From NCBI GenBank assembly GCA_047636995.1, contig JBLIGQ010000006.1:1-64000 (forward strand): a stretch of DNA of 64,000 nucleotides, in the 5' to 3' direction. Positions 1-10,000 of the stretch are shown here, piece after piece. The translations under genes and the position numbers were made by a program. The notes beneath the pieces are model-generated. The model was given only the letters and a program-made list of their open reading frames with translations. It ran no database searches and was not told the origin of the DNA. The stretch's first letter is position 1; every line of letters begins with the position of its first letter. The stretch is from JAQWQB01 sp047636995. Lineage in GTDB: Bacteria > Bacteroidota > Bacteroidia > Flavobacteriales_D > Sanyastnellaceae.

Positions 1-80
1 AAAGAAAGTGCTTGCTGCGCGTTTGCTTCTCCTAAGCCTCCAACAAGGAATAAGGCGGCGATTACAATGAGCTTATTCAT
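1..80 (-). CDS. N-terminus of a probable TolC-family outer-membrane efflux protein (partial)
   Basis: Only the first 26 or so codons lie in the window; the gene runs off the left edge. They encode a clean signal peptide (MNKLIVIAALFLVGG, with likely signal peptidase I cleavage after AxA at ANA-QQ), so the product is exported. The ATG lies inside the last codons of the upstream RND permease, overlapping it by 8 bases, so the two are translationally coupled. In tripartite RND operons with the order adaptor, permease, third gene, the third gene usually encodes the TolC-type outer-membrane channel. That identity is inferred from position; no TolC domain sequence is visible. Confidence 0.6.
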   Translation of the reverse strand, partial: MNKLIVIAALFLVGGLGEANAQQALS

Positions 81-3000
81 CTTCTTTAAAGTGTTTTTGT
101 CCAACAATCTCCCGAAGGGCCGGCTCTCTTAACTCAACTTCTGAAGGATATTTACCCTTAGTGACCCAAACCCAAACACCGTGCATCGGATTGATCAACC
201 TGAGGAATACGGGCAGCAGCACCAAGATAATCAGTGTGCTAAACAGTAAACCAAAAGCAACTGAAATGGCCATTGGAATGAGAAATTGTGCCTGAAAACT
301 CTTATTGAAAAGCAAGGGGCCTAGTCCTGCAATAGTGGTCACTGATGTCAACACAATGGGTCTGAATCTGCTCAAGCCTGTTTCATAAATGGCCTCTTCA
401 AATTTCATTCCTCCGCGCAAGTTGATGTTGAAAGCAGAGACAAACACCAGGGCATCATTCACCAGAATTCCAATGAGGGCAATGATTCCGAGGATAGAGA
501 AGAAACTCATCTGCACACCCATGACCCAGTGGCCAATCACCACACCGATGAATCCGAATGGAATTAGCATGAAAACGGCTACTCCTTGCAGTGGTGATCT
601 AAACGTCAAGATGATCACGAAGAGCATGAGTAGGAAGATGATGGGCATCACTTTCGCCATTGAGCTTTGTGATTTCCCTACCTCTCTGTTTTGTCCTTCA
701 TAGCTTGCCGTTACTGACGGATACGAGGCCAAAATTTGCGGCACTACATTCTCACGAATATCATTGTTGGCATCTGTAGCAGAGACATCAGCCCTTCCGA
801 GGTCTGCGCTCACTTGAATTTCACGCTTTCCGTAGAGGCGATTGATGGCAACCACGCCGCGTTTCACATCCAATTCTACTACTTCCTCAAGCGGAATTTG
901 CAATCCGTTCAATGTGCGAATGCGCACTTGTGACAACTGAGCCACACTCACGCGGTCTTCATCGTCATAGCGAATCCAAACACGCACCTCATCTTGCCCG
1001 CGTTGCAAACGCTGCACTTCTGTTCCGAAGTAACCTTGCCTCAACTGCGCTAAAACTTCTTGTTCTGTAAGCCCAAGGTATTTCGCCTTCGGTTTGAGTT
1101 TGATGTTCACTTCTTGCAGGCCCTTTTGGTTATTGTCTATGACATCCTTCAGGTCATCTCTCTTGTTGAGTTCTTCTCTAAGCGCCTCAGAAGCGGCGTT
1201 CAATTCTGTTAAATCATTGCCCAGTAGCGACACCGAAACGGGTCTTCCGAAAGGTGAGAACGTAGTGAATGAAACGTTATCTGCTCCATAGATGGTGCCT
1301 ACCTTTTCACGAATGCGCGAAGTCACTTCCAGCACTTTCATGTCGCGGTTATCCCCATCAAGCAACTGAATATTAATGCTTCCTTGGTGTGTTGCCGGAC
1401 CAATGCGTTTGTCAACGGCTTGCACTAGAATGTAGTCTTCCCCTCGTTCAGCGGTCACTTCTGCACCCACTTCCCAAGCCGCTTGTTCTATGCGATCAAG
1501 TGCTTCAATGGTGATCACATCACGTGTTCCAGAAGCCATGTTCAAACTCACCGAAATATTGTCTCCTTCGATCTGCGGGAAGAAGGTGGTTTTCACAAAT
1601 CCACTGCCAATGCCTCCAACGACTGACACCATAAAAACGGCAATCACAATAGAGAAGGTCACAAACGGATAATCAATGCTTTTTTTAAGGACGGGCGCAT
1701 ACAACTTAAAACGCAGGTAATCCATCACATTCTGCATGGCCTGCTCAACTCTATTGAGCTTTCGATTGCGCTTTAATGCAGCTGAGTGACCCACGTGGGC
1801 TGGAAGAATGATGGCCCCTTCGACCAAAGAAAAAACGAGGGTGAAAATCACCACAACTGACATCTCCCGGAAGAAATCACCCAGTCTTCCATCAATAAAG
1901 AAGAAGGCTGTGAATGCGATGACCGTTGTTACAATGGCTGAAAAGACTGCTGGCAATACTTCAAGTGTTCCATTGATGGTTGCGTCATAACGGGAGGCTC
2001 CTTTCTCGTAATGTTGGTAGATGTTCTCAGCGATGACAATTCCATCATCGACCAGAATCCCAATCACCACAATCATTCCGAAGAGGGAAATTACGTTCAA
2101 AGTCACGCCCATTAAATTGGCAAAGATGAACATCCCAGCAAAGGAAACAGGAATGGCCAATGCCACCCAAAATGCCAGTCTGAAGTTCAAGAAGAGCGCA
2201 AGAAAAAATACTACAAGTAAAAATCCTACTACCCCATTGTTCACCAATAAATCTATACGCTGGGTCAATGTAATTGAGCCATCACGAATGATATCTAATT
2301 GAATGTCTTGGTGGTTTTCATTGTAGCTAATAATGTATTCTTTGACGTTGTCTGTGATGTCAAGAATATCTTCTTCAACCAAGTTGTTTACAGTAACTAC
2401 GGTAGACACATTGCCATTGTACCAGTTTCTACTCGGGTCATTTTCATTCCATTTATCTTCCACATTGGCCACATCAGCAAGGCGAATGACACTTCCATCT
2501 GGATTGGCTTTGACCACAATATCTCTGAGGTCTGCTGCTTGGTATTCTCTAAACCTTCCTCGAATGAGCAGTTCCTCGCGGTCTGTGCGAATTCGTCCGC
2601 CGGTGGTTTCAATGTTTGCTGCGCGAATCGCATTGCTGATTTCGCCAATGGAAATATTCAACGCACTCAACTGGTCTTCACGAATACTCACTTCGATTTC
2701 CTCATCTGGAAACCCACTGAGTGACACTTGGGAGATGCCTTCAATGCCGCGAAGATCTGTTTCAATGTCTCTTGCGGCGGCTTTGAGCGTTCGGAGATCA
2801 TCTTGTCCGCTTACCGCAAACGAGATGGCAAAGTTGATGGCCTCTTGTTTAAAAATCACCGGCGGCTCCATGCCAACGGGGAACGAAGAAATGCGGTCTA
2901 CAGCGTTCTTAACGTCTTGAAGAATGCCGTCTGTTTCATCAGCGTCCATCACTGCGATGCTAATGGTAGCAGCATTCTCTGTGCAGACTGACTTCACCTG

Positions 3001-3237
3001 ATCAAGCCCAGCGATTCCTTTGAGATTGTCTTCTATTTTCGCCACAATCCCTTCCTCCATTTCTTCTGGAGAAGCGCCCGGATAGACAATTTGGATGCTG
3101 ATGTTTTTGGTCTCAGTAGCAGGGAAAAAATTAGACCTCATGTTCTGCATGCTCACGAAACCGGCAACGAGGATCAGTATCATGATCATGTCACCTGTTA
3201 TGGGGTAGCGAACGAAATAATTGATTACTCCTCTCAT
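73..3237 (-). CDS. RND-family efflux transporter permease (AcrB/HAE-type)
   Basis: Inner-membrane proton-driven pump of a tripartite efflux system, 1054 residues, the usual size for AcrB-like permeases. An N-terminal transmembrane helix (residues about 12-30) is followed by a large periplasmic porter domain. A block of membrane helices from about residue 330 carries the family motif GILVDDGIVIAENI, whose paired aspartates form the proton relay. A second periplasmic domain and a second helix block (GILVNDALVFVSAF) complete the duplicated RND architecture. The ATG overlaps the stop of the adaptor gene (ATGA), and the stop overlaps the next gene, so all three are co-expressed. Substrate cannot be read from sequence; drugs or organic molecules are more likely than metals because no CusA-type methionine clusters were seen. 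Confidence 0.95.
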   Translation of the reverse strand: MRGVINYFVRYPITGDMIMILILVAGFVSMQNMRSNFFPATETKNISIQIVYPGASPEEMEEGIVAKIEDNLKGIAGLDQVKSVCTENAATISIAVMDADETDGILQDVKNAVDRISSFPVGMEPPVIFKQEAINFAISFAVSGQDDLRTLKAAARDIETDLRGIEGISQVSLSGFPDEEIEVSIREDQLSALNISIGEISNAIRAANIETTGGRIRTDREELLIRGRFREYQAADLRDIVVKANPDGSVIRLADVANVEDKWNENDPSRNWYNGNVSTVVTVNNLVEEDILDITDNVKEYIISYNENHQDIQLDIIRDGSITLTQRIDLLVNNGVVGFLLVVFFLALFLNFRLAFWVALAIPVSFAGMFIFANLMGVTLNVISLFGMIVVIGILVDDGIVIAENIYQHYEKGASRYDATINGTLEVLPAVFSAIVTTVIAFTAFFFIDGRLGDFFREMSVVVIFTLVFSLVEGAIILPAHVGHSAALKRNRKLNRVEQAMQNVMDYLRFKLYAPVLKKSIDYPFVTFSIVIAVFMVSVVGGIGSGFVKTTFFPQIEGDNISVSLNMASGTRDVITIEALDRIEQAAWEVGAEVTAERGEDYILVQAVDKRIGPATHQGSINIQLLDGDNRDMKVLEVTSRIREKVGTIYGADNVSFTTFSPFGRPVSVSLLGNDLTELNAASEALREELNKRDDLKDVIDNNQKGLQEVNIKLKPKAKYLGLTEQEVLAQLRQGYFGTEVQRLQRGQDEVRVWIRYDDEDRVSVAQLSQVRIRTLNGLQIPLEEVVELDVKRGVVAINRLYGKREIQVSADLGRADVSATDANNDIRENVVPQILASYPSVTASYEGQNREVGKSQSSMAKVMPIIFLLMLFVIILTFRSPLQGVAVFMLIPFGFIGVVIGHWVMGVQMSFFSILGIIALIGILVNDALVFVSAFNINLRGGMKFEEAIYETGLSRFRPIVLTSVTTIAGLGPLLFNKSFQAQFLIPMAISVAFGLLFSTLIILVLLPVFLRLINPMHGVWVWVTKGKYPSEVELREPALREIVGQKHFKEDE

Positions 3238-4346
3238 TTGTCGCTCACTTTAACAGGCATGCCATCAAAAGCATTGTTAATTCTTTCTTTTAGCAGTTTG
3301 GTCCCAGTTGGAACACCACTTACAATGGCATCTTTTTCAGAAGTGTAGAGCACCTCCACTTGCATTGTTTTTAGGGCAGTATCTTGAATGTAATACAAGG
3401 TGTTTCCATTTGTGAGCAGGTCTAAGTTCACGCGCACCGCATTGGCTATGGATGCCGAAGCTATTTCGCCGTTGAGGTACATTCCATCTCGGAGGCCATC
3501 GCCCTTTACTGAGCAAAAGACTTTCGAAGATTGTGTTGAAGGATCAATGGACTCTGAGATGCGCACTACTTTCCCGCTCCACGTATTGTCAGTCCCCATG
3601 GTGGTATATGCAACGGGGTCTCCCACCATCACTACATTCAAAGCTCCAGCAGAAAGTGCAGATTCCACTTCGAATTCATTAAAGCTCACGAACTCACCCA
3701 TTTTCTGTCCTACACGCACAAGCGCTCCGGGGTTCACCAATGCTTGCGAAACTTCGCCACCAAAAGGAGCAGCAACCGTATACTTTTGCAAACGCTCTTC
3801 TGAAGAACGAATGGTGTAATATTGATTCAATATGCCCTTGTTGCTGAAAAAGAATTTCTCTTGATCTGTTTTGGTCGAAGGGAGTTCCGGAAGAGGTTTG
3901 TCTAATTCTAAATTTGACGTGTAGGCCTTCCATGTTTCATAACTCGAAGGGAAATCTAATTTAATATCGGCCAGAGTTGAAGTCAATAACTGCATGAACC
4001 CACTGCGCTGCGCCACGAGTGTCATTCTTAGCTCGCCGTCATCTATGCGCATGAGGCTTTGTCCTTTATTGAACCGAACTCCCGCTCTGAACTCATTGGA
4101 TTGAGGCAACAACCTTCCTCCTACTTCAGAATACACTTCAATCTTGTTGAGCGCGATTGTTCTTCCTTGCATGTATGTGATAGGGGAAACTTCTGCCGGT
4201 TCAGCTGTAAATGCCTTCACCAACTTGGACGTCTGTGGCCTACTACTGATGGGGGGATCCTTTTTAAAGGTGAGCATCTTCAGGGTAAGAAGGAGCGCTC
4301 CCCCCAAAATTAACACTCCAACAATGAGTCTAGAAATAGTTTTCAT
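3234..4346 (-). CDS. RND efflux periplasmic adaptor (HlyD/AcrA-like membrane fusion protein)
   Basis: Links the inner-membrane pump to the outer-membrane channel. About 370 residues: an N-terminal membrane anchor (MKTISRLIVGVLILGG), a first lipoyl half (IEVYSEVGGRLL), a short alpha-hairpin region, a second lipoyl half with APFGGEVSQALVNPGALVRVGQ, then beta-barrel and membrane-proximal domains. A reading frame extends ten codons further upstream to 4376, but the ATG at 4346 is preferred: it starts the hydrophobic anchor, and a TAnnTTTG-like box (minus strand 4372-4365) lies between the two starts. First gene of the efflux operon; its stop overlaps the permease start. Divergent from the DoxX-like gene. 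Confidence 0.9.
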   Translation of the reverse strand: MKTISRLIVGVLILGGALLLTLKMLTFKKDPPISSRPQTSKLVKAFTAEPAEVSPITYMQGRTIALNKIEVYSEVGGRLLPQSNEFRAGVRFNKGQSLMRIDDGELRMTLVAQRSGFMQLLTSTLADIKLDFPSSYETWKAYTSNLELDKPLPELPSTKTDQEKFFFSNKGILNQYYTIRSSEERLQKYTVAAPFGGEVSQALVNPGALVRVGQKMGEFVSFNEFEVESALSAGALNVVMVGDPVAYTTMGTDNTWSGKVVRISESIDPSTQSSKVFCSVKGDGLRDGMYLNGEIASASIANAVRVNLDLLTNGNTLYYIQDTALKTMQVEVLYTSEKDAIVSGVPTGTKLLKERINNAFDGMPVKVSDK

Positions 4347-4364
4347 AATAGAAATATTCTGGAA

Positions 4365-4372
4365 CAAAGTTA
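4365..4372 (-). promoter_or_regulatory. Possible Bacteroidota -7 promoter box of the efflux operon
   Basis: The minus strand reads TAACTTTG, an exact TAnnTTTG match, 18 bases before the ATG at 4346. No good -33 TTG was found at the usual spacing, so this is tentative. Confidence 0.4.
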
Positions 4373-4544
4373 CCATTTCAAATTAGGTATGAATACTAAC
4401 CTATGACAAGAAATGTTACTTTCTGGTCAAATTGATTTCTAGGCTCTTGGCAGAAGTGTTTATTTCCTAATACATATCTTTCGGTCTCCAAGGGTTGGCT
4501 GGATCAATGGCCGACAGACAAGTTCACTTGAAAACAAAATTGCC

Positions 4545-4910
4545 ATGACCCCAAAAATGCAAAACATTATAGCCTATATATTTACATTCCTACTGGCTGT
4601 TATGTTCTTATCTGCCGGAATCTTTAAATTTATCCCCCCAATGGAGATGTTGGATCAGTGGGCTTTATGGGAGGTAGACCCTACCTTCATGAAGGTCATT
4701 GGCGCTGCTGAAGTTCTTGGGGCCATTGCACTTTTCATTCCGAAACTACGCACTTATGCCATCATTGGTTTATCTCTCGTGATGCTAGGCGTACTTTACA
4801 CATTGATTACACACAATGATTTTCAAAACATCAACGGATCCATTTTCGCATTGATTATGATGGTGCTGCTTTTCTTGTTTCGACGGAAACCGGAGGCAGA
4901 AGATATTTGA
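4545..4910 (+). CDS. DoxX-like small membrane protein
   Basis: 121 residues with four predicted membrane helices (about 8-26, 46-65, 70-88 and 96-112), matching the size and layout of DoxX-like proteins. The segment LSAGIFKFIPP in helix 1 resembles the conserved stretch of that family, and the second helix pair follows IGAAEVLGAIALFIP. These proteins sit in the inner membrane; biochemical roles are poorly defined, and some relate to quinone or thiosulfate chemistry. A second in-frame ATG lies four codons in (4557). It stands alone, divergent from the efflux operon and followed by a strong hairpin terminator. Confidence 0.75.
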   Translation: MTPKMQNIIAYIFTFLLAVMFLSAGIFKFIPPMEMLDQWALWEVDPTFMKVIGAAEVLGAIALFIPKLRTYAIIGLSLVMLGVLYTLITHNDFQNINGSIFALIMMVLLFLFRRKPEAEDI

Positions 4911-4928
4911 TGGCATTTTATTCCATGA

Positions 4929-4963
4929 AAAAAGGTTTACCGCACTCTGCAATAAACCTTTTT
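4929..4963. terminator. Bidirectional hairpin terminator
   Basis: AAAAAGGTTTA (ending 4939) pairs with TAAACCTTTTT (4953-4963), giving an 11-bp stem whose A/T arms supply a T-run on either strand. It lies between the convergent DoxX-like gene and the secreted-protein gene ending at 5019. Confidence 0.8.
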
Positions 4964-5018
4964 CTTTTGGGTATCAATGGTTGGTAAGTTAGTAGCCGCG
5001 AGCTGCGCTCATAGGACC

Positions 5019-6902
5019 CTAGTGACGAACAATGAATTGCTGCGGTTGCACTTGAAATTCATCAGACACTACCTCTAGGATATACATTCCATTGGCTAAG
5101 TTGGCCGTATTGATTTGATTTAACTCATTCTGTGCTGTTGCTTCCATGACGATTTTCCCTGTCATATCAGAAACGCGAATTAGTGCTCCTTGGACTTTCT
5201 GCTCCAAACGAAAATTGAGCATGTCATTGGCAGGTTGAGGAAAGAGAGTGAATTCTTGTTGCAGCTCGTATACTCCAACCGTCCCATCTGTGTTTACAAT
5301 TATTGACCCCGTAGAGCTTCCACATTCGTTTTCAATGGAGAGGGTCACTGTGTAATTGGCTGAAGTTGGAAAGTTGTGGTTTACAAATGCTTGATCGCTT
5401 GTTGTACCGTCACCAAAATCCCAGAAATAACTTGTCCCAGTAGCAACACTCCAAAAAGAGAATCCATCTCCATCCTCTTGTGGGTCAACCATGATGTACA
5501 CAGACGGAATTAAGCAGTCTGTAAAACAATTGTCTGCAAAAGCTTGAATTTCATCTGCTCTTTCTTGCAAACCATTAAAGCCTTGCAAAGCTGCGGGACC
5601 TTCTCCTTCAGAAAAGTGATAGAACATTGCTTCAGTAGTGCAGAATTCTTGAGCGGGCGAAAGGGTAAATGGACCTGAAGAAATCAATTGTTTCTTATCT
5701 CCCGAAGTGAGATTTTCGGTTCCGTCAGGGACGCCCGGATACTGCATCTCTTCGCTAAAGTTATTTCCTGCGAAGTTATGTCCAGTTAACCAATTATAAA
5801 AATGCATCGGACTTGTTGGGCCGTTGTAGGGATCATCAGCTATGGCGAACACTGCAGGTAAAACTTCATTGTCAACAACTCCGTCTTCATCATTGTCAAA
5901 ACCATCTGGATCTGCAGGCGGTCCTTCGAGCAATTTGTAAGCCAGCACAGGAATATCTTCTCCGAATCCATTTTCATCAAATCCATCTCCATTGTAGAAA
6001 AAAACCATGTTTTGATCTGGAAGGCTGCCGAATAAATCGTCTTGGGCATTTCCCAGATCCGCATCCATAAAATGACCGAGGTAAGTATCGGAAAGTGTTT
6101 GTGCGCCACGGTTGATGTACTTGGTAGTATTGAACACCACATCTTCCATTTCAGGAGATGCGAACAAATAAACCATTTGCTGCAATTCAATCCCTATTTG
6201 CTCTCCATTGCTATACGAATGAAGATTTCCCTTGTCATTGCTAATTGTGAAGGCACAGATGTCTCCTTTCAACTCATTACAACATCCTTCTTGTTCATCA
6301 AAGCAGTCAAAAAAGGGATAATCTCCACCATTTGGGTCGTAGAATCCGTTTCCATCGTAATCGAAATAGGGCGCCAAATTAAAACTCTGATCCTGCGTCA
6401 CATCGCCGTGAGCGGGATATATAAAGAAGGACTCTGGAATGGAATAATTCTGAGCTTGGAATATTGTTAATTCACAATCAGGATCGGATAAACAATCAAA
6501 ATACTGTCTATGTCGCACAACCTGAGCCTTGTAGATAACATAAACCTGATCATACTCCTCACAATCTTCAGAAGACACCGTTGCGGAACCATCGATGGTG
6601 AGAGGCCCAGGAAAAAAATCTGCTCCGCTCTGCCCATAAGAAGAAGCTGCAAGCTTTATTTGTTGATCTGGGGAATAACCAGCTATCCAAGAACCTGTGG
6701 TGTAGACCAAAGGAATGTCCACTCCGTCACGCGTAAATGAAACGCCCGCTGTGTTATCCGCGGCAGACATCGGAAGGTTTCCTTGACGAACGGTAATTTT
6801 TAAATCCCCATTCACAACAACCGAAAAAGCTGTTGGGGGCGAACATTGTCCTATGCTGACATGAGCAGCCAAAAAGAAAAGTAAGAGGGTAAAATAACGC
6901 AT
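5019..6902 (-). CDS. Secreted PKD-domain protein with T9SS type A sorting tail
   Basis: 627 residues: signal peptide (MRYFTLLLFFLAAHVSIGQ), a long N-terminal module of unknown function (about 20-460), one PKD domain around 470-540 with the core SYFWDFGDGTTS, and a C-terminal sorting domain from about 547 (LFPQPANDMLNF, then MTGKIV, NLANGMYIL). The tail is the type A signal that directs export through the T9SS and surface attachment or release. The N-terminal module is clearly homologous to that of the next gene upstream (7020-11198), sharing RHRQYFDC, YPAHGDV/NV, NDKGN(I/L)HS and GPFTL in the same order. Short Asp-rich stretches such as DGFDNDEDGVVD could bind calcium. No enzymatic motif seen. 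Confidence 0.85.
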   Translation of the reverse strand: MRYFTLLLFFLAAHVSIGQCSPPTAFSVVVNGDLKITVRQGNLPMSAADNTAGVSFTRDGVDIPLVYTTGSWIAGYSPDQQIKLAASSYGQSGADFFPGPLTIDGSATVSSEDCEEYDQVYVIYKAQVVRHRQYFDCLSDPDCELTIFQAQNYSIPESFFIYPAHGDVTQDQSFNLAPYFDYDGNGFYDPNGGDYPFFDCFDEQEGCCNELKGDICAFTISNDKGNLHSYSNGEQIGIELQQMVYLFASPEMEDVVFNTTKYINRGAQTLSDTYLGHFMDADLGNAQDDLFGSLPDQNMVFFYNGDGFDENGFGEDIPVLAYKLLEGPPADPDGFDNDEDGVVDNEVLPAVFAIADDPYNGPTSPMHFYNWLTGHNFAGNNFSEEMQYPGVPDGTENLTSGDKKQLISSGPFTLSPAQEFCTTEAMFYHFSEGEGPAALQGFNGLQERADEIQAFADNCFTDCLIPSVYIMVDPQEDGDGFSFWSVATGTSYFWDFGDGTTSDQAFVNHNFPTSANYTVTLSIENECGSSTGSIIVNTDGTVGVYELQQEFTLFPQPANDMLNFRLEQKVQGALIRVSDMTGKIVMEATAQNELNQINTANLANGMYILEVVSDEFQVQPQQFIVRH

Positions 6903-7019
6903 ACAAATTGGTTTTGTAAGGCGACGCGAAGTAGGTAGTGGTTTCAGTAATAAAGATACTGACTGAGCTTCAACAATATCATGCCTAAGCTCTCACAATT
7001 GTTCTATTAATATACAAGT

Positions 7020-10000
7020 CTAGAAGTTCTCTAGATCAATAGGACGCATCACACCAAACCACTTCAAGATGCGTTCTCCTGCACCTGGGACTTCAATGTG
7101 GATGATGTAAACACCACCAGCAATTGGCACATTCCGTTCGTTCTTCAAATCCCAATCCAAAGATGTAATGGGGTCTGCTTTCTCAAACGAGCGTACTAAA
7201 AGACCTTGAATGTTATAGATTCGAATGGTGCACAGATCAGGCAGATTAGTAATCTTTACGCGGTTATCAAGTTTTCCTGACTCATATTGAGAGAATGCGT
7301 AATACGGATTTGGCACCACATTGATTTCTTCTAATCCGTCATTCAACGCTGAGGCGTTTGAAGTTAACGTCGCCACATTTTTCGTTGAGAAAGTGTAGTA
7401 CGGATTCCATGAATTCTCTGCCAGGGTATTGTCTTCTAGGTCTGCTGATACGGGTGAATATTTCTCGTACTCTTTGCTAACGCGAAGACGAATTCTCACA
7501 TCATTTGGAATCAGGCCATCTTCTACTGAGCTCATCTGATAGCCTTGGTTCACCAAAGAAGAGCCAACCCAGGTACAAGAACGGAAAACACCATTTTGCT
7601 GGTTTTGAACTGAAAAATCAGCTTCCAGAAAATCGTACATATGTTGCCCCATATCATAGGCAGGCATCCGTCCGTTATTTGACTCTAGCGATCTGCTATT
7701 TCTAAAAACATAGATCCAGTGCTGCCCACCGGCATAAACAGTTCCACCAATGTTGGAGAATACGCGGTCAGACGGATTGAAAATCATGTCGGTTCCGTTG
7801 TCTGCACTCAGCCATGAATCCTCTCCAAAAGCCAAGTTCAAGCGCTCCCCTGTGCCTATATCAATGGCGTAACCCGGGAACCAACTCATTCCTGTTGGCT
7901 GCAATCCGTTCAATGTAGCTTCAGCAGGATCTGCTCCATCGTTAACCGTTCTTCCTAGCTTATCTACAGATGCATGTCTGCGAAGAATCATTTTCGGTGT
8001 ACCATCAAAATCAGAAAAATCTGTATCCAAGTCGTCTTGAACAAGGGCTTCCAATGGTTGCATTTCCAGCACTCCACATCGGGTCCATTTAGACCTATCA
8101 CTTGTTAAAACAACATCTACATTATTAATGTGTTTAATTTTCGCATTGAAACCCAGCTCGCCTTCAAGCCCTTCAATAGTTGGCGCCACCGTGGGACCAA
8201 TTTCATCTTCGAGCGTTACACTATTTACGTATGTCCCTGTATACGAAACCAACTGATAGGGAGCCCAAGTTCCTCCAAGTAAAGATTCATAAAGCTCATC
8301 TTCATCGAAGGGATCTCCCGGCTCGAGGTCATCAAAAATCACTTCTTCTTCAATTTCATCATCTGAATCTTGGGTCCCTGACCTAATCCAATTCAACGGT
8401 GTAAATCCTTCTGCATCTGGAATACCTGAAAACCAAGGATTCGATGGGTCATCGAACTCAATGGTGGCAGATACAGGTTCAGTGTATGAATCATTTTTTG
8501 AGTAGAGGTATTGATTCCAAGTGATGGAAAGACCCCATTGCAAGAGCAAGTCTTCATTCAGCACATCAATAGATTTTTTCGAAGTATATACTGCTTGCAG
8601 GTTATTGTTCGGGTCACTGTCTTCCAACATTGTTAAGTTGCGCAAAACCCAATCAGCGGTATCCAGTTTTTCATCTTGAATGCCCAATCTCAAATCAAAT
8701 TCAGCAGAAGGCACGTTAAGTGGGTCAACCACTTTAATGTCTACAGGTCCTTTCCCGGCCTTGTAGGTAAGGGTTTGGGCGAAGGTGTTGTTAAGCACCT
8801 CTAATTCAGATGCTGCAGTGAGGTCAAGGTCATTTCTTCCGTTTCCTCTTCCTTCAATTCGTGTTAACTCAATTCCATCTCCATAAGCAGCTTGCGTAAT
8901 TGTACCTCCTAGTTCCGGCGAAGGGTCATGGGGAATTCCTGAATACACACGAATTGAAGTTCCACCCGCTCCAGATCTGGAAGCTTTGAACTGTTCATCT
9001 TGTCCAATTCCTGAATTCGGATTGAAGGGCTCATAATCATTGTACCCATAGGCCAAGATCATGAAATAATAGGCTTTGTGGTTAATCAACTTGCTATCTC
9101 CCGTTGCGAACTCATCATCAGTAATGCGAAAACTGTGTTGGATGCCTTCGTTAGGCCCTTCAGCCATGAGGAGAGGAACAGACAGGGCCATGTCAGCATT
9201 GAACTCATAATTGATCACCAAGTCAATTTCATCTTCCTTGTCTACCGTATGAATTAAACGTGCTTTATCAATGTCACTCAATTCAGTGGGAGAAATAGTA
9301 CCATTTACCACTTGGTAAACTAAATACCCTTGAAATTTGTAAGAGCGATCTTCATCTGTCAGATCTTCACCTGCTGATGTTAGAGTAGGAATAGCAGGAT
9401 CTACCTTTATGTATTCTTCATTGAAGTTATTGCTCAAACCGTTCTCATTACTGAGGTACAATATGAGTTCATTTTCTGTTTCTTGAATGGTCACGTCAGG
9501 TGCATCAGGCCCAGAAACAATTTCAAAACAGTTATCAAAAAGCGCCTGAGCTTTGTCATCTGCAATTCTGAGCAACTCAACTGACGCAAAAGGATCACCT
9601 CCAGAGGCACGTGCATAGAGCACTCCTACCGTAATGTTGTTGTAATCTCCAGGCAACAGCGTAAATGGACCCGCGCTTTGCATAAACAAACGGTCACCTG
9701 ACGGATTGTCTGCACTTTGCTCTGTCCAGGGTTCAGTTCCAACACCTTCTGTTCCCCAATTTAGTGGATCTGTATCTCCTGGGAACATATAGTCAGCTGG
9801 ACGATTAAGGTCAGCACCGGTGTTTACGTTGAGGGCATCTCCCCCATACACCATGCGTTGTCCGTTCTTCCAAAAACCCTTGAGGTAATTGTAATGCTCC
9901 AAGGGCAATTCAGGAAGACCGTTAATCCCCCCACCAAAATTGTGATAAAGAAACTTTCGCATTCCAAAGCGCTCATTGTCTACAATGTCATCACCGTAAC

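Noticed and set aside
2299..2920. Long plus-strand frames (141 and 195 codons) inside the RND permease gene
   Set aside because: They lie antisense within a well-conserved gene and have no recognisable domain or signal.
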